64,000 bases of DNA from Roseibium aestuarii (GCF_008477545.1 NZ_VORA01000002.1:434001-498000), one strand, 5' to 3'. Numbered from the stretch's first letter, positions 11,527 through 22,836 are shown. Program-made: numbers and translations. Notes: generated by a model from the sequence alone, not told the origin.

Positions 11527-12938
11527 TCGCTGATCCCCTTCAGGGCCTTGAGCTGCTCCGGCAGCGCATAGGCCCACTGGGTGATGGTGCCGGCGCCAAG
11601 GCAGACCACATAGTCCCCCGGCTGTGCCAGCTCGTTCACCAGCCCCGCCAGCTCGTCCGGGCTGGAGATGGCCTGCACCGAGCGGTGCCCCCGGGTCTTC
11701 AGGCCGGAGACCAGATCCGTATGCTCGGCTCCGGTAATCAGCTGCTCACCCGCCGCATAGACGGGCGCCACGATCACGCTGTCGGCGTCGTTGAAGCAGT
11801 TGGAGAAATCATCGAAGAGGCTCGACAGGCGCGAATAGCGATGCGGCTGCACCACGGCGATAACGCGCCCGTTTCCCGCTTCCCGGGCCGCATGCAGAAC
11901 CGCGCGGATTTCCACCGGATGGTGGCCGTAATCGTCGAAGATGGCGATGCCGTCCACGGTGCCCGTGTGAGTAAAGCGACGCTTGACCCCGCCGAAGCTC
12001 GCCAGCCCCTGCCGGATCGCCTCAGGAGTGACACCGAGCTGATGCGCCACAGCAATGGCCGCCGTGGCGTTGGAGATATTGTGCAGGCCCGGCATGGGCA
12101 GCACCAGATCCTTCAGCTCCACCTTCTCGCCCGTGCGCCGGTTGCTGATGGTGACCGAGAAGGTGGACTTGCCACCGTCCATGGAGACGTCTGTGAAGCG
12201 CACATCCGCCTGCGGATTGGCGCCATAGCTGACGATGCGGCGGTCCTCGATGGTGCCGATCAGCGTCTGCACCTCCGAGTGATCGAGGCACATGACCGCA
12301 AAACCGTAGAAGGGCACGTTTTCTACGAACTGGCGGAAGGCGGCCCGCACGCCGGCAAAGTCGCCGTAATGGTCCAGATGTTCGGGGTCGATGTTGGTGA
12401 CGATGGCGATATCGGCCGGCAGCTTGACGAAGGTGCCGTCGCTCTCGTCCGCCTCGACGACCATCCAGTCCCCTGCCCCCATGCGGGCATTGGTGCCATA
12501 GGCATTGATGATGCCGCCGTTGATGACGGTCGGGTCCAACTTGCCCGCATCCAGCAGGGCGGCAACCATGGAGGTGGTCGTCGTCTTGCCGTGGGTGCCG
12601 CCAATGGCGATGGCCTGCTTGAAGCGCATCAGCTCTGCCAGCATCTCGGCACGCCGGACCACCGGAATCAGCCGCTCGCGGGCTTCCACCAGCTCCGGAT
12701 TGTCCTTCTTGATGGCGGAGGAGACGACGAGCACTTCCGCGTCTCCCAGGTTCTCCGCCTTGTGGCCGACGGTCACCGGAATGCCGTTGGCGCGCAGACG
12801 CTGAACATTGGCGTTTTCCGCCATGTCCGAGCCCTGAACCTGATAGCCGAGGGTCTTGAGCACCTCCGCGATCCCGCTCATCCCGATGCCGCCGATGCCG
12901 ACGAAATGGACCGGGCCGATATCCTGCGGCATTTTCAT
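11523..12938 (-). CDS. murC: UDP-N-acetylmuramate--L-alanine ligase
   Basis: MurC adds L-Ala to UDP-MurNAc using ATP. The 471-residue protein starts with a Rossmann-like motif ([18 protein letters not shown]), then carries the Mur ligase P-loop [12 protein letters not shown] (about residues 111-122), [22 protein letters not shown], and the C-terminal domain with [11 protein letters not shown] and [10 protein letters not shown]. The start ATG (12936-12938) overlaps the murG stop by 4 bases and murB overlaps its own stop, so the three are tightly coupled. Confidence 0.97.
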   Translation of the reverse strand: MKMPQDIGPVHFVGIGGIGMSGIAEVLKTLGYQVQGSDMAENANVQRLRANGIPVTVGHKAENLGDAEVLVVSSAIKKDNPELVEARERLIPVVRRAEMLAELMRFKQAIAIGGTHGKTTTTSMVAALLDAGKLDPTVINGGIINAYGTNARMGAGDWMVVEADESDGTFVKLPADIAIVTNIDPEHLDHYGDFAGVRAAFRQFVENVPFYGFAVMCLDHSEVQTLIGTIEDRRIVSYGANPQADVRFTDVSMDGGKSTFSVTISNRRTGEKVELKDLVLPMPGLHNISNATAAIAVAHQLGVTPEAIRQGLASFGGVKRRFTHTGTVDGIAIFDDYGHHPVEIRAVLHAAREAGNGRVIAVVQPHRYSRLSSLFDDFSNCFNDADSVIVAPVYAAGEQLITGAEHTDLVSGLKTRGHRSVQAISSPDELAGLVNELAQPGDYVVCLGAGTITQWAYALPEQLKALKGISE

Positions 12939-14056
12939 GGGTGTGCTCCTTCGATGATCGGCTTGCCTTCGGCCACGCGCTCCACGAGATCCGCAAGCCG
13001 CCGGACCGCGTCCGGCTTGCCCTGCGAGAGAGCTGCGGCAGCCGCCGCCTTCAGTTGGTCAGGGTTTTCAAACAGGTGAGTAAGTTCGACCGCCAGACGT
13101 TCCGGGGTCAGTTCGTTCTGGGCAATCGGCCAGGCCGCGCCCGCATTGGCCAGCCCCACCGCGTTGGCGAGCTGGTCCTGATCGATGGCGCCGGGCAGCG
13201 GCACGAGAATGGCCGGTCGGCCGATCACCGAGAGTTCGGAAATGGTCGAGGCGCCGGAGCGGCTGACGACAAGATGAGCCTGGGCGATGCGCGCCGGCAT
13301 GTCCGTGAAGAAACTGTGCAGCTCCGCCTCGACACCAGCGGCGTGATAGATCTCCCGCACCCGCTCCAGATCCTCCGGACGGCACTGCTGTACCAGCCAG
13401 ATACGCTTGCGCAGGTGGTCGGGCATCAGCGCCAGCGCCTGCGGCACGCAATCGGAGAAGAAGCGCGCGCCCTGCGACCCGCCGAAGACCAGGAGATTGA
13501 TCACCCCCTCCCCGCCGAGCGCGGGATAGGGCGTGGCAGCCACCTCGATCACCGCGTCGCGCACCGGGTTGCCGGTCTCCACGGAGCGTTTCTTGATTTC
13601 GTCGGCCACATGGGCCAGCGGCAGGCTGGTAGCAACGGCCGTGACGCCGCCCGCCAGCATCACGTTGGCCCGGCCCATCACCCCGTTCGCCTCGTGCAGG
13701 ATGGACGGCGTGCCCGTCAGCCGCGCAGCGAACATGGGCGGAAAGGTCGGATAGCCGCCGAAGCCCACCACCACGTCGGGCTTGAGCCGCTTGATCACCC
13801 GGCGCGCCTGCCAGGTGCCGCGCAGCAGCGACCAGGCGGTCTTCGCCAGTTTCAGCGGCGACTTGCCGCGCAGGGTTTCCGAGGCGATCAGATGCACCGC
13901 GCGCGCCGGAAAGGCGGACCCATACTTGTCCGCCCGCTCGTCGGTCGCGAGCTCCACCACATGGCCACGGCGCTGCAATTCGCTGGCGAGCGCCTGGGCG
14001 GGAAACAGGTGTCCGCCGGTGCCACCGGCTGTCAGCAAGATCGTTTTGGTCATCAC
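12935..14056 (-). CDS. murG: Lipid II synthase (N-acetylglucosaminyltransferase MurG)
   Basis: MurG transfers GlcNAc from UDP-GlcNAc to lipid I on the cytoplasmic face of the membrane. The 373 residues are typical of this GT28 enzyme. The N-terminal glycine loop [48 protein letters not shown] and the donor-site region [11 protein letters not shown] are all visible. Two adjacent ATG codons open the gene. It follows ftsW by 34 bases. Confidence 0.97.
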   Translation of the reverse strand: MMTKTILLTAGGTGGHLFPAQALASELQRRGHVVELATDERADKYGSAFPARAVHLIASETLRGKSPLKLAKTAWSLLRGTWQARRVIKRLKPDVVVGFGGYPTFPPMFAARLTGTPSILHEANGVMGRANVMLAGGVTAVATSLPLAHVADEIKKRSVETGNPVRDAVIEVAATPYPALGGEGVINLLVFGGSQGARFFSDCVPQALALMPDHLRKRIWLVQQCRPEDLERVREIYHAAGVEAELHSFFTDMPARIAQAHLVVSRSGASTISELSVIGRPAILVPLPGAIDQDQLANAVGLANAGAAWPIAQNELTPERLAVELTHLFENPDQLKAAAAAALSQGKPDAVRRLADLVERVAEGKPIIEGAHP

Positions 14057-14090
14057 GCGGGTCGAACTTCGGAGATTTTGAGGGAAACGG

Positions 14091-15248
14091 TTACAGCAGG
14101 CTCGAGGGGGACAGGCGCGAGATCGTCACCACGTCGCCGCCGCGCGGCCGCGGCCGCTTGCGGGTGAGCGCCAGGATGCCACCGGCCAGCATGGCCGAGG
14201 ACAGGAGCGAGGACCCGCCGTAGGAAATGAAAGGCAGCGTCATGCCCTTGGGCGGCATCAGGTTCAGGTTCACCGCCAGATTGATGGTCGCCTGCAGGCC
14301 GAAGAGAACGGTTAGCCCCGCCGTTGCCAGACGGGTGAAAGCGTCCTGGTCGCGGCTGGCGTGGTTCAGGCCACGCATCACGATGAAGCCGAAGACGAGC
14401 ACGATGAACATGCAGACGATGGCCCCGAACTCCTCGCCCACCACGGCGAAGATGAAGTCCGTGTGGCTGTCCGGCAGGATGCGCTTGACGGTACCCTCTC
14501 CCGGACCACGGCCGAACCAGCCGCCGGAGACGAAGGATTCAAGCGCCGTGTCCACCTGGTGCGTGTCCCCGCTGCCCGGATCGAGGAAGCGGTTCACACG
14601 GTTGGTCACGTGCGGCAGGAAGGCATAGGCCGCCGCAAGGCCGCCGACACCGGCCACCGCCAGCAGACCGATGGCAATCCACGGCAGGCCGTTGAAGAAG
14701 AAGAGCCCGGCCCACACCATGCCGAGCAGCATGGTCTGTCCGAAGTCCGGCTGGGCGATCAGCAGCGCCGCGCAGATGATGAAGAGCAGCGCCGAGAAGA
14801 GAACCCCCGGCACTTCGCGCCGGCGCCCGCTTTCGGAAAGGAAGAAGGCCACCATGATCACGAACGCGGGCTTGAGGAACTCCGACGGCTGCAGGGAGAA
14901 CCCGGCGACATAGATCCAGCGGCGCGCGCCCTTGGCTTCCATGCCGAGGAAGAGCGTCGCCACCAGGGCGATGATCGAGAAGATGAACAGGATCAGCGCC
15001 GTGCGCCGCACCAGACGCGGGGTCAGCATGGAGCCCGCCAGCATGATGCCGAGCGCCGGGATCAGGAAGAGCGCCTGACGCTTGACGAAATAGAAGGTGT
15101 CGACGCCGATGCGATCCGCCACGGGGGGCGAAGCCGCAAAGGACAGGACCACGCCGCCGATCATCAGCAGGATGAAGGCAGCCAGAAGATAATGATCCAC
15201 AGTCCACAGCCATTCGGCAAAGCGGCTTCGATCGGCGCGACTAACCAT
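14091..15248 (-). CDS. ftsW: Peptidoglycan glycosyltransferase FtsW
   Basis: FtsW is the SEDS-family polymerase that builds septal glycan strands together with FtsI. The 385-residue protein has about ten membrane segments. Conserved stretches include YVAGFSLQPSEFLKPAFV, IAQPDFGQTMLLG, LPDSHTDFIFAVVGEEFG and LPFISYGGSSLLSSAMLAGG. The start ATG overlaps the murD stop by one base. The C-terminus is short and basic. Confidence 0.97.
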   Translation of the reverse strand: MVSRADRSRFAEWLWTVDHYLLAAFILLMIGGVVLSFAASPPVADRIGVDTFYFVKRQALFLIPALGIMLAGSMLTPRLVRRTALILFIFSIIALVATLFLGMEAKGARRWIYVAGFSLQPSEFLKPAFVIMVAFFLSESGRRREVPGVLFSALLFIICAALLIAQPDFGQTMLLGMVWAGLFFFNGLPWIAIGLLAVAGVGGLAAAYAFLPHVTNRVNRFLDPGSGDTHQVDTALESFVSGGWFGRGPGEGTVKRILPDSHTDFIFAVVGEEFGAIVCMFIVLVFGFIVMRGLNHASRDQDAFTRLATAGLTVLFGLQATINLAVNLNLMPPKGMTLPFISYGGSSLLSSAMLAGGILALTRKRPRPRGGDVVTISRLSPSSLL

Positions 15249-16648
15249 CAGACGGTCTCCTGGTGCTCTTGCACGACAGGCAGGGCCTTCACCGCTTCGG
15301 CGAAGGCCTCACCCCGCTTCTCGAAATTGGGGAACTGGTCGAAGGACGCACAGGCCGGCGACAGGAGCACGGCCACTTCGGCGGACGCATCTGCGCCCGC
15401 ATCACGAGCAGCCGCGATCACGGCCTTGTCGAGGGTGCCGCACAGCTCGGTCGCGACCTTGCCCTCGAGTGTTGCAGCAAAGGCCTCTGCGGCCTCACCG
15501 ATCAGATAGGCCTTGGCGATCTTCGGGAAGAAGGCGTCCAGCGAGGCGATCCCTCCCGCCTTGGGCTTGCCACCCGCGATCCAGTAGATCCGCTCATAGG
15601 AGGAAAGCGCACGGGCAGCCGCGTCGGCGTTGGTGGCCTTGCTGTCATTGACGAAGAGGATCTTTCCCGCGCGCGCCACAAGCTCCATGCGGTGATGCAG
15701 CCCACCGAAGGAGCGAAGTGCTGCGGCAATGGCTTCCGGTTCGAGGCCAAGGGCGCAGAGGCTGGCAAAGGCGGCCGCCGCGTTCTGACCGTTGTGCGCA
15801 CCGCGCAGCGTGTCGATCCCGGCGAGATCCGCAACCGCGTGAGCGTCGCCGGCCTCGGAACGCATGAGGGTCGAGCCCTGAAGCCAGATCCCCTGCTCGA
15901 CCGGCCCTTGCGCGGAGATGCGCCAAACCGGCATGGATGCCAGATCCTGCCGCTGGGCAATGGCCGCCGACATCTCGTCATCGACACCGACCACGGCGAT
16001 CCGCGCGCTGGCCACGAGACGCTCCTTGATGGCCGCATAGTTTTCCATGCTGCCGTGCCGGTCGAGATGATCCGGCGACAGATTCAGGTGAACGCCCACC
16101 GTCGCGTCGAGGCCGGGCGCCAGATCGATCTGATAGGAAGAGCACTCGACCACATAGACCCGCTCGTCGGAGAGCGGAGCAAGGTCGAGGATCGGCACGC
16201 CGATGTTGCCGCCCATCTGGGCGTCGAGCCCCAGCGCCTTGAGAAGATGGGTGATCAGTGCGGTGGTGGTGGACTTGCCGTTGGTGCCGGTAATGGCGAT
16301 CATCCGGGCCTTGCTGGCCAGATGACGGCGCTCCCGGCAGAAGAGCTCGATGTCGCCGATGATCTCGACGCCATGTTCTTGCGCCAGCTGCACCGACCAG
16401 TGCGGCACCGGATGGGTCAGGGACACGCCGGGCGCAAGCACCAGCGCCGACACGCAACTCCAGTCGATCTGGCGCAGATCCGTGGCGGTCAGGCCTTCAG
16501 CCCGGGCCGCCTCGACCCGAGCCGGTGCGTCGTCCCAGACGGTCACCTTCGCGCCGCCTTCGGCCAGCGCGCGCGCCGTCGACAGTCCCGAGCCGCCAAG
16601 CCCGAAGAGAGCGATGTCTTGTCCCTTGAGGCAGGTGACCGGGATCAT
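15248..16648 (-). CDS. murD: UDP-N-acetylmuramoylalanine--D-glutamate ligase
   Basis: MurD adds D-Glu to UDP-MurNAc-L-Ala. The 466 residues start with [22 protein letters not shown] (nucleotide-like domain). The P-loop is [14 protein letters not shown] (about 120-133), followed by [21 protein letters not shown] and [20 protein letters not shown]. The C-terminal domain has [17 protein letters not shown] and [11 protein letters not shown]. mraY ends 3 bases upstream of its start. Confidence 0.97.
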   Translation of the reverse strand: MIPVTCLKGQDIALFGLGGSGLSTARALAEGGAKVTVWDDAPARVEAARAEGLTATDLRQIDWSCVSALVLAPGVSLTHPVPHWSVQLAQEHGVEIIGDIELFCRERRHLASKARMIAITGTNGKSTTTALITHLLKALGLDAQMGGNIGVPILDLAPLSDERVYVVECSSYQIDLAPGLDATVGVHLNLSPDHLDRHGSMENYAAIKERLVASARIAVVGVDDEMSAAIAQRQDLASMPVWRISAQGPVEQGIWLQGSTLMRSEAGDAHAVADLAGIDTLRGAHNGQNAAAAFASLCALGLEPEAIAAALRSFGGLHHRMELVARAGKILFVNDSKATNADAAARALSSYERIYWIAGGKPKAGGIASLDAFFPKIAKAYLIGEAAEAFAATLEGKVATELCGTLDKAVIAAARDAGADASAEVAVLLSPACASFDQFPNFEKRGEAFAEAVKALPVVQEHQETV

Positions 16649-16651
16649 CGC

Positions 16652-17734
16652 TTACCTCAGCTTCAGGGTGGCGAGGCCGACGAGGGCCAGAACCACGGCA
16701 ATGATCCAGAAGCGGATCACGACCTGGGATTCGGTCCAGCCCATCAGCTCGAAGTGATGGTGGATCGGCGCCATGCGGAACACCCGCTTGCCGGTCAGCT
16801 TGAACGACGCCACCTGCACGATGACCGACACGGCCTCCAGCACGAAGAGACCGCCGATGATCGCCAGCACGATCTCGTGCTTGGTGGCGACCGCGATCGC
16901 CCCGATCATGCCGCCAAGGGCAAGCGAGCCGGTGTCGCCCATAAAGATGGCGGCCGGCGGAGCATTGAACCACAGGAATCCGAGCCCTGCCCCGATCACC
17001 GCACCCGCGATCACGGCCAGTTCGCCGGTTCCGGCCACATGGTGGATCTGCAGGTAGTTGGCGAAGACGGCGTTGCCGGACAGATAGGCGATCAGCGCGA
17101 AGGCGGCGCAGGCGATCATCACCGGAACGATGGCCAGACCATCCAGGCCGTCGGTCAGGTTCACCGCATTGCCGGCCCCCACCACCACGAAGGCGGCGAA
17201 GGGAATGAAGAAGATGCCCAGATTGAGGGTCAGGTCCTTCAGGAACGGAAAGGCGATGGAGGTGGAGAAGGGCTCGTTGTCGAGCAGGGTCACCACGAAG
17301 GCAGCGGACGCGGCGATCAGGAACTCTAGACCTAGGCGGCTCTTGCCGCTGAAGCCCTTGTGGGAGGACTTGGTGACCTTGAGATAGTCGTCATAGAAGC
17401 CGATGGCACCAAAGCCGACGGTCACCCCGATGACGATCCAGACATACGGATTGGTGAGATCGCACCACAGGAGTGCAGCAACCAGCGCGCCGGAGAGGAT
17501 CATCAGGCCGCCCATGGTCGGCGTGCCCTTCTTCGCCAGATGCGCTTCCGGTCCGTCCGCGCGGATCGGCTGGCCATGGCCCTGCCGCAGACGCAGGCTG
17601 GAAATGATCTTCGGCCCGAACAGGAACACGAACAGCAGCGCGGTCATGATCGCGCCGCCGGTCCGGAAGGTGATGTACCGGAACACGTTCAAGGCAGAAA
17701 TGGCGTCGGCGAATGCGACGAGGTAGTGAAACAT
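16652..17734 (-). CDS. mraY: Phospho-N-acetylmuramoyl-pentapeptide transferase
   Basis: MraY transfers the phospho-MurNAc-pentapeptide to undecaprenyl phosphate to make lipid I. The 360-residue integral membrane protein has about ten membrane helices. Family motifs visible are [33 protein letters not shown] (Asp pair for Mg2+), [26 protein letters not shown] and [15 protein letters not shown]. It lies 9 bases after murF. Confidence 0.98.
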   Translation of the reverse strand: MFHYLVAFADAISALNVFRYITFRTGGAIMTALLFVFLFGPKIISSLRLRQGHGQPIRADGPEAHLAKKGTPTMGGLMILSGALVAALLWCDLTNPYVWIVIGVTVGFGAIGFYDDYLKVTKSSHKGFSGKSRLGLEFLIAASAAFVVTLLDNEPFSTSIAFPFLKDLTLNLGIFFIPFAAFVVVGAGNAVNLTDGLDGLAIVPVMIACAAFALIAYLSGNAVFANYLQIHHVAGTGELAVIAGAVIGAGLGFLWFNAPPAAIFMGDTGSLALGGMIGAIAVATKHEIVLAIIGGLFVLEAVSVIVQVASFKLTGKRVFRMAPIHHHFELMGWTESQVVIRFWIIAVVLALVGLATLKLR

Positions 17735-17743
17735 CTTGAGCCC

Positions 17744-19174
17744 CTAGATCGTCTCGGCGTCTTCCGCCGAGGCAAACTCCTTCTTCAGGGCTTCCATCAC
17801 GGGACCCATGCGGGTGCCCAGAGAGCCCTTGATCATCATCACGTCACCGGCGCGCACATCGCTCGTCAGCATGTCGACCAGTCCGGTGGACACGTCCGCA
17901 TAGCCCCCGCGCCGCGCCTTGGGAAGTCGTTCCCACAGGGTGTGCATGTGGGGTCCGGTCAGATAGACCAGATCCACATTGGCGGCCTGGATCGGTTCGA
18001 GCAGTTCCTGATGCAGCCGGTCCGCATCGGTCCCCAGCTCGCGCATGTCGCCGAGAACGGCAATGCGCCGCCCGGGCAGGCGCACCGGCGTCTCGCCGAG
18101 CACCGCAAGCGCGGCCCGCATGGAGGCCGGATTGGCATTGTAGGTCTCGTCGATCAGGCAGGCCTGACCGTCGGCAAGTGCCAGCTTGATCACCGCGCCG
18201 CGGCCCTTGGGCGCCTGCATCTCGGCGAGCGCGAGACCCGCCAGCGCCAGATCCGCGCCCATGTCCACGACGGCGGTCAGCACGGCCAGGCTGTTGCGCA
18301 CCTGATGCTTGCCCGGAATGCCGATCTTGTAGGTGAATTCCTGGCCCAGGATACGGGCCTGAATGCTGGAGCCCCCCGCCTGAAGCGACATCTTTTCCAT
18401 GACGCTGTCGCTGGTCGGATCCTCGCCGAAGGTGCGGATGTTGCGCACGCCGGCAAGCCCTGCGTGGAACTTCAGCAGGTCGAACTGGTCATTGTCCTTG
18501 TTGAGGATCGCAACGCCTTCCGGCTCCAGCCCGTTGAAGATCTCCGCCTTGGCCTGGGCGATATGCTCCACGCTGTCGAAGAACTCCAGATGAACCGGTT
18601 GCACCGTGGTGATGATCGCCACATGCGGCCGCACCATCTTCACCAGCGGGGTGATTTCGCCGGCATGGTTCATGCCGATCTCGAAGACGCCGTATTCCGT
18701 GTCCGCCGGCATGCGCGCCAGCGTCAGCGGAACGCCCCAGTGATTGTTGAACGAGGCAACAGACGCATGCACCTTGCCCGAGCGGGCGAGCGCCAGCCGC
18801 AGGGCTTCCTTGGTGCTGGTCTTGCCCACCGACCCGGTGACGGCGACGATGCGCGCGAAACTGCGGGCGCGGGCGGCAATGCCCAGATCGCGCAGGGCCT
18901 GCAGCGGATCGTCAACCACCACGTAGCGGCCACCTTCGGGCAGGTCGGCGAGCTTGTCGCGGGCGACCAGCGCCAGGGCTGCCCCGGCCTCAAGTGCCGC
19001 GCCGGCGAAGTCATGACCGTCCAGCCGGTCGCCAACGATGGCCACATAGGCATCGCCCGGCGCCAGGGTGCGGCTGTCGATGGAAATGCCGGTGATCTCG
19101 TCGGGAATATCGCCGCGCGCCTCGCCGCCGGTTGCGGTCAGAAAGTCGGCCCTGGTCCAAAGCGGCGCGCTCAT
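17744..19174 (-). CDS. murF: UDP-N-acetylmuramoyl-tripeptide--D-alanyl-D-alanine ligase
   Basis: MurF joins the D-Ala-D-Ala made by Ddl to the UDP-MurNAc-tripeptide, completing the soluble precursor. The 476 residues show the N-terminal uridine-binding domain (GISIDSRTLAPGDAYVAIVG), the P-loop VTGSVGKTSTKEAL, FNNHWGVPLTLARMP, GMNHAGEI, LIDETYNANPASMRAAL and VLGDMRELG. Its start overlaps the murE stop by 4 bases. Confidence 0.97.
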   Translation of the reverse strand: MSAPLWTRADFLTATGGEARGDIPDEITGISIDSRTLAPGDAYVAIVGDRLDGHDFAGAALEAGAALALVARDKLADLPEGGRYVVVDDPLQALRDLGIAARARSFARIVAVTGSVGKTSTKEALRLALARSGKVHASVASFNNHWGVPLTLARMPADTEYGVFEIGMNHAGEITPLVKMVRPHVAIITTVQPVHLEFFDSVEHIAQAKAEIFNGLEPEGVAILNKDNDQFDLLKFHAGLAGVRNIRTFGEDPTSDSVMEKMSLQAGGSSIQARILGQEFTYKIGIPGKHQVRNSLAVLTAVVDMGADLALAGLALAEMQAPKGRGAVIKLALADGQACLIDETYNANPASMRAALAVLGETPVRLPGRRIAVLGDMRELGTDADRLHQELLEPIQAANVDLVYLTGPHMHTLWERLPKARRGGYADVSTGLVDMLTSDVRAGDVMMIKGSLGTRMGPVMEALKKEFASAEDAETI

Positions 19175-20643
19175 GCGGTCGGTGCTCCCGTGGCGAGGGC
19201 GGCCTTCACCGCCTCATGATCTGAAAAGGGAAGAACCCTGTCGCCGACAATCTGGCCCGTTTCATGTCCTTTGCCGGCGATGCACAGAACATCGCCCGCC
19301 TGAAGGGATCTGACGGCCTCGGCAATCGCCTGGCCCCGGTCGCCGATCTCGATCGCGCCGGGTGCTTCCGCCAGCATGGCCGCGCGGATCGTCGCCGGAT
19401 CCTCGGAGCGCGGATTGTCGTCGGTGATATAGACCACGTCGGCGCGCTCGGTCGCGATCCGGCCCATGATCGGGCGCTTGCCCGGATCCCGGTCGCCGCC
19501 ACACCCCACCACCACCTTGAGCTGGCCGGTCGTGAAGGGGCGCAGCGCCGCCAGCGCGTTTTCCAGCGCGTCCGGCTTGTGGGCATAATCGATGATCACG
19601 GTGGCGCCATTGCCCGTTCGGCCGGCAAATTCCAGCCGCCCCGGCGCACCGCGCAGATTTTCGAGCGCGCGCAGCACAGCGCCTGTGTCCTCGCCGCAGG
19701 TGATCGCCAGTCCGGCGGCGATAAGCGCATTGGACACCTGGAAACGGCCGATCAGCGGCAGCGTCACCTGATAGCGCCCCCGAGCCGTGTCGACGGTCAG
19801 AAGCTGACCGGCCGGTCCGGCCTTCAGACCGCTCAGCGTCAGGTCCTTGCCGGTTTCGCCAACGGTGAAGAGGCGCAGGCACCGTTCCTTCGCAACGGCG
19901 ACAACCCGATCCGCATAGGCTTCACCCGGATCGACCACCACGGCCCCGCCGGTCGGCACCAGATCGCGGAAGAGACGAAGCTTCGCCTGGAGATAGTCCT
20001 CGACCGTCGGATGATAATCCATGTGGTCGCGGCCCAGATTGGTGAAGCCGGCCGCGACAAGCTGCACCCCGTCGAGGCGGTGCTGGTCGAGCCCGTGGCT
20101 GGAGGCCTCCATCGCCGCATGGGTGACGCCGCTCTCCGCAAGGGCCGCCAGCTCCCGGTGCAGGGCCACCGGATCCGGCGTGGTCAGCCCGCCATAGGAC
20201 TGGCCGGCCGAGGTGACCGTGCCCAGCGTGCCAAGGCTTGCGGCCGCATGACCGCAGGATTGGAAGATCTGGCGGAGGAAATAGGCGACCGACGTCTTGC
20301 CGCTGGTGCCGGTGACGGCCGCGATGACCTTGGGCTGGCGGCGGTGGAAACGCGCGGCCATGAGGGCAAGCGCCCGGCGCGGGTCGGCTTCACTCAGAAC
20401 AACCACATGGGCCGGAAGCAGTGTCTTGAGACGCTCGGCGGTCTCCGGATCGGTCAGAACGACAGAAGCGCCCTTCTCCACCGCAGACACGGCGAATTGG
20501 GCGCCATCAGTCTTCGCGCCCTTGAGGGCCGCAAAGACGAACCCCTGCTCCACCTGGCGGCTGTCCGCGGTGATGCCGCGGATGGCAAGGCGGGCAGACG
20601 CCTCCGGCAGGCTCATGCCTGGGGCGAGTTGTGCAAGATCCAT
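19171..20643 (-). CDS. murE: UDP-N-acetylmuramoyl-tripeptide synthetase, meso-diaminopimelate type
   Basis: MurE adds the third stem-peptide residue. The 490-residue protein has the uridine domain (GITADSRQVEQGFVFAAL), P-loop AVTGTSGKTSVAYFL, SSHGLDQHRLDG and FTNLGRDHMDYH. The C-terminal domain carries DNPRSEDP; the DNPR tetrad is the known determinant for meso-DAP over lysine, so the cell wall should be of the DAP type. There is a 101-base gap to ftsI, the longest in the mur part of the cluster. Confidence 0.97.
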   Translation of the reverse strand: MDLAQLAPGMSLPEASARLAIRGITADSRQVEQGFVFAALKGAKTDGAQFAVSAVEKGASVVLTDPETAERLKTLLPAHVVVLSEADPRRALALMAARFHRRQPKVIAAVTGTSGKTSVAYFLRQIFQSCGHAAASLGTLGTVTSAGQSYGGLTTPDPVALHRELAALAESGVTHAAMEASSHGLDQHRLDGVQLVAAGFTNLGRDHMDYHPTVEDYLQAKLRLFRDLVPTGGAVVVDPGEAYADRVVAVAKERCLRLFTVGETGKDLTLSGLKAGPAGQLLTVDTARGRYQVTLPLIGRFQVSNALIAAGLAITCGEDTGAVLRALENLRGAPGRLEFAGRTGNGATVIIDYAHKPDALENALAALRPFTTGQLKVVVGCGGDRDPGKRPIMGRIATERADVVYITDDNPRSEDPATIRAAMLAEAPGAIEIGDRGQAIAEAVRSLQAGDVLCIAGKGHETGQIVGDRVLPFSDHEAVKAALATGAPTA

Positions 20644-20744
20644 CTCAATCTGTCGTCCGGTTTGTGCGTCGTCATGTGGTGGGCCGAAGCGAGAGACCGG
20701 ATAACGGATGCGACCCCGCCGGTGCTCTCAGGCCCGTCAGTATC

Positions 20745-22463
20745 CTAATAGGATATTTCGATCGGCTCTTCCCCTTCGGAGAAGCGCGGCATCACGCCGA
20801 GCATGGGCGCGGCCCGCCGGATGATCGCACCCACGGTGGGCGCGGCGTTCATGCCGGCGGTTGCCGGGAGGCCCTCGCGCTCCGGCTTGGGCTCGTCGAG
20901 AACCACCAGAACCACGTATTGCGGATCATCCATCGGGAAGGCGGAGAGGAACGAGTTGCGGCGCTTGTTCGAGACATAGCGGCCATTCTCGATCTTCTCG
21001 GCGGTGCCCGTCTTGCCGCCCACGATATAGCCCGGCACTTCGGCGCGCTTGCCGGAGCCGCCCGCATTGACCACGTTGAGCCGGTAAAGATAGCGCATCG
21101 CCTTGCTGGTCTGCGGCGAAACAACCTGCTTTGCCAGGGCGTTAGCCTCATCCTCCGTGCGCGGGAAGAAGGTCGGCGGAATGAGCTTGCCACCATTCAT
21201 CAGCGCAGCCGTCGCGACTGCCGTCTGCATCGGCGTGACCGAGATGCCGTGACCGAAGGAGATGGTCATGGCCGCCAGCTCGTTCCATTTCGGCGGCAGC
21301 AGCGGGGCAGCATTTTCCGGCAGCTCGGTCTCCAGGCGGCTGGTCAGACCCAGCTTGCCGAGGAACTCCTTCTGCGCGTCCACACCGGTCGCCAGCATCA
21401 TCTTGGCGGTGCCAATGTTGGAAGAATAGATGAAGACTTCGGGCACGGAGAGCACCCGATGTTTTCCGTGGAAATCGGTGATCGTGCGCCCGCCAGCCCG
21501 GATCGGCTTGGTCGCATCGAAGCTGTCGTTGATGGAAACCTTGCCCGAATCGAGCGCCATGGCGACGGTGAAGGACTTGAACACCGACCCCATCTCGAAC
21601 ACGCCGCCGGTCGCCCGGTTCATGCGGATCTGTTCCAGCGCCTGCGAGCGGTCATTCGGGTCGTAGTCGGGCAGCGAGGACATGGCGACCACTTCGCCCG
21701 TATGGACGTTGAGGACGATGCCCACGCCGGCAATTGCCTTGTAGAGTTCGACGGCCTTGGCCACCTCATCGCGCACCACATGCTGGACGCGCAGGTCCAT
21801 GGCGAGCTTGACCGGCTCCATGCGGCGATCGGCGGTAAAGCCAGCCGCCTGCAGATCCGCAAGCCAGTCCTTGTCGAGATGGCGCTCGATGCCGGTCAGG
21901 CCCTGATTGTCGATGTTCACCGAGCCGACGATGTGACCGGCGGTGGTGCCGCCCGGATAGAAGCGCTGGTTCTCGGTCAGGAAGTCGATGCCCGGCAGGC
22001 CGAGATCATGGACGGCGCGCGCCTGCTCCGGGGTCAGCTCGCGCTTCAGCCAGACGAAGGCGCTGCGGCTCTCCAGACGGCGGCGCAGGATGTCCGCGTC
22101 GAGATCCGGCAGCACCCGGGTCAGACCGTCCACGGCCTCGTTCACATCGATGATGCGGCGCGCGTCCGCAAAGACGGAAGCCGTCTTGATGTCGGTGGCG
22201 AGGATCTCGCCATTGCGGTCGATCAGATCCGGGCGGGAGGCCGAAATCCGGTCCTGCTCGGTCAGGCGCACCGACTGCGGCACGTCGATCGTCTCCGCCA
22301 GCATGGCGAGGCGCGCGCCGAAGGCAATGTAGACGCCGACGAAGGCAAGCATGGCGATGTAGACGCGCGACTTGACCGCGCCCGAGGAAATGGACCCGGC
22401 CGCAGCACGGGGCTTGGCCTTGCGGACCTGGAGGAAGCTTTCGGTCTCGGTGATATATGCCAT
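20745..22463 (-). CDS. ftsI: Penicillin-binding protein 3, septal transpeptidase FtsI
   Basis: FtsI crosslinks septal peptidoglycan and partners with FtsW. The 572 residues comprise a cytoplasmic tail, one membrane segment (about 34-54, YIAMLAFVGVYIAFGARLAM), the pedestal domain starting at LTEQDRISASRPDLIDRNGE, and the transpeptidase domain. Catalytic motifs are SVFK (in GSVFKSFTVAMAL), SSN (in IYSSNIGTAK) and KTG (in VGGKTGTAEKIENG). It starts 10 bases after the ftsL stop. Confidence 0.97.
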   Translation of the reverse strand: MAYITETESFLQVRKAKPRAAAGSISSGAVKSRVYIAMLAFVGVYIAFGARLAMLAETIDVPQSVRLTEQDRISASRPDLIDRNGEILATDIKTASVFADARRIIDVNEAVDGLTRVLPDLDADILRRRLESRSAFVWLKRELTPEQARAVHDLGLPGIDFLTENQRFYPGGTTAGHIVGSVNIDNQGLTGIERHLDKDWLADLQAAGFTADRRMEPVKLAMDLRVQHVVRDEVAKAVELYKAIAGVGIVLNVHTGEVVAMSSLPDYDPNDRSQALEQIRMNRATGGVFEMGSVFKSFTVAMALDSGKVSINDSFDATKPIRAGGRTITDFHGKHRVLSVPEVFIYSSNIGTAKMMLATGVDAQKEFLGKLGLTSRLETELPENAAPLLPPKWNELAAMTISFGHGISVTPMQTAVATAALMNGGKLIPPTFFPRTEDEANALAKQVVSPQTSKAMRYLYRLNVVNAGGSGKRAEVPGYIVGGKTGTAEKIENGRYVSNKRRNSFLSAFPMDDPQYVVLVVLDEPKPEREGLPATAGMNAAPTVGAIIRRAAPMLGVMPRFSEGEEPIEISY

Positions 22464-22473
22464 CGTCAGCCCC

Positions 22474-22833
22474 TCACTGGATCACGGGTGCGCCAGCACC
22501 CGCATAGCCCGACAGGGGCGCCTTGCCACCGATCGGCTCCATCATGACCGGACGCGCGGGCAGGTCGCCGACACTGACGATCTGATGGGCATCGAGCGGG
22601 GCAAGCTGAAGATATTCGTTGTAGCGGTCGACCACGCCCTGCAGCCGGTCCGGCTGGTTCAGCAGGCTCCACTCGGCCTTGAGCTGACGGATGGTTTCCT
22701 GCTCCTCGCCGATCTGCTGCTGCAGCTCGACAACCCGCGAGGCGCTGTCCTTGGCGCCAAGCTTCATGTCGTAAAGCGCGGCGGCCCCGACGACCACGAG
22801 AAGAATGAAGAAGACGTTCAGGTACCGAACCAT
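22474..22833 (-). CDS. ftsL: Cell division protein FtsL
   Basis: FtsL is a small bitopic divisome protein that forms a complex with FtsQ and FtsB. The 119 residues have an N-terminal membrane helix (about 5-22, LNVFFILLVVVGAAALYD), a heptad-like coiled coil (VVELQQQIGEEQETIRQLK) and the short motif LNQPDRLQ that is common in alphaproteobacterial FtsL. Sequence conservation is low in this family, but the position between rsmH and ftsI is diagnostic. rsmH ends 3 bases upstream. Confidence 0.93.
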   Translation of the reverse strand: MVRYLNVFFILLVVVGAAALYDMKLGAKDSASRVVELQQQIGEEQETIRQLKAEWSLLNQPDRLQGVVDRYNEYLQLAPLDAHQIVSVGDLPARPVMMEPIGGKAPLSGYAGAGAPVIQ

Positions 22834-22836
22834 GGA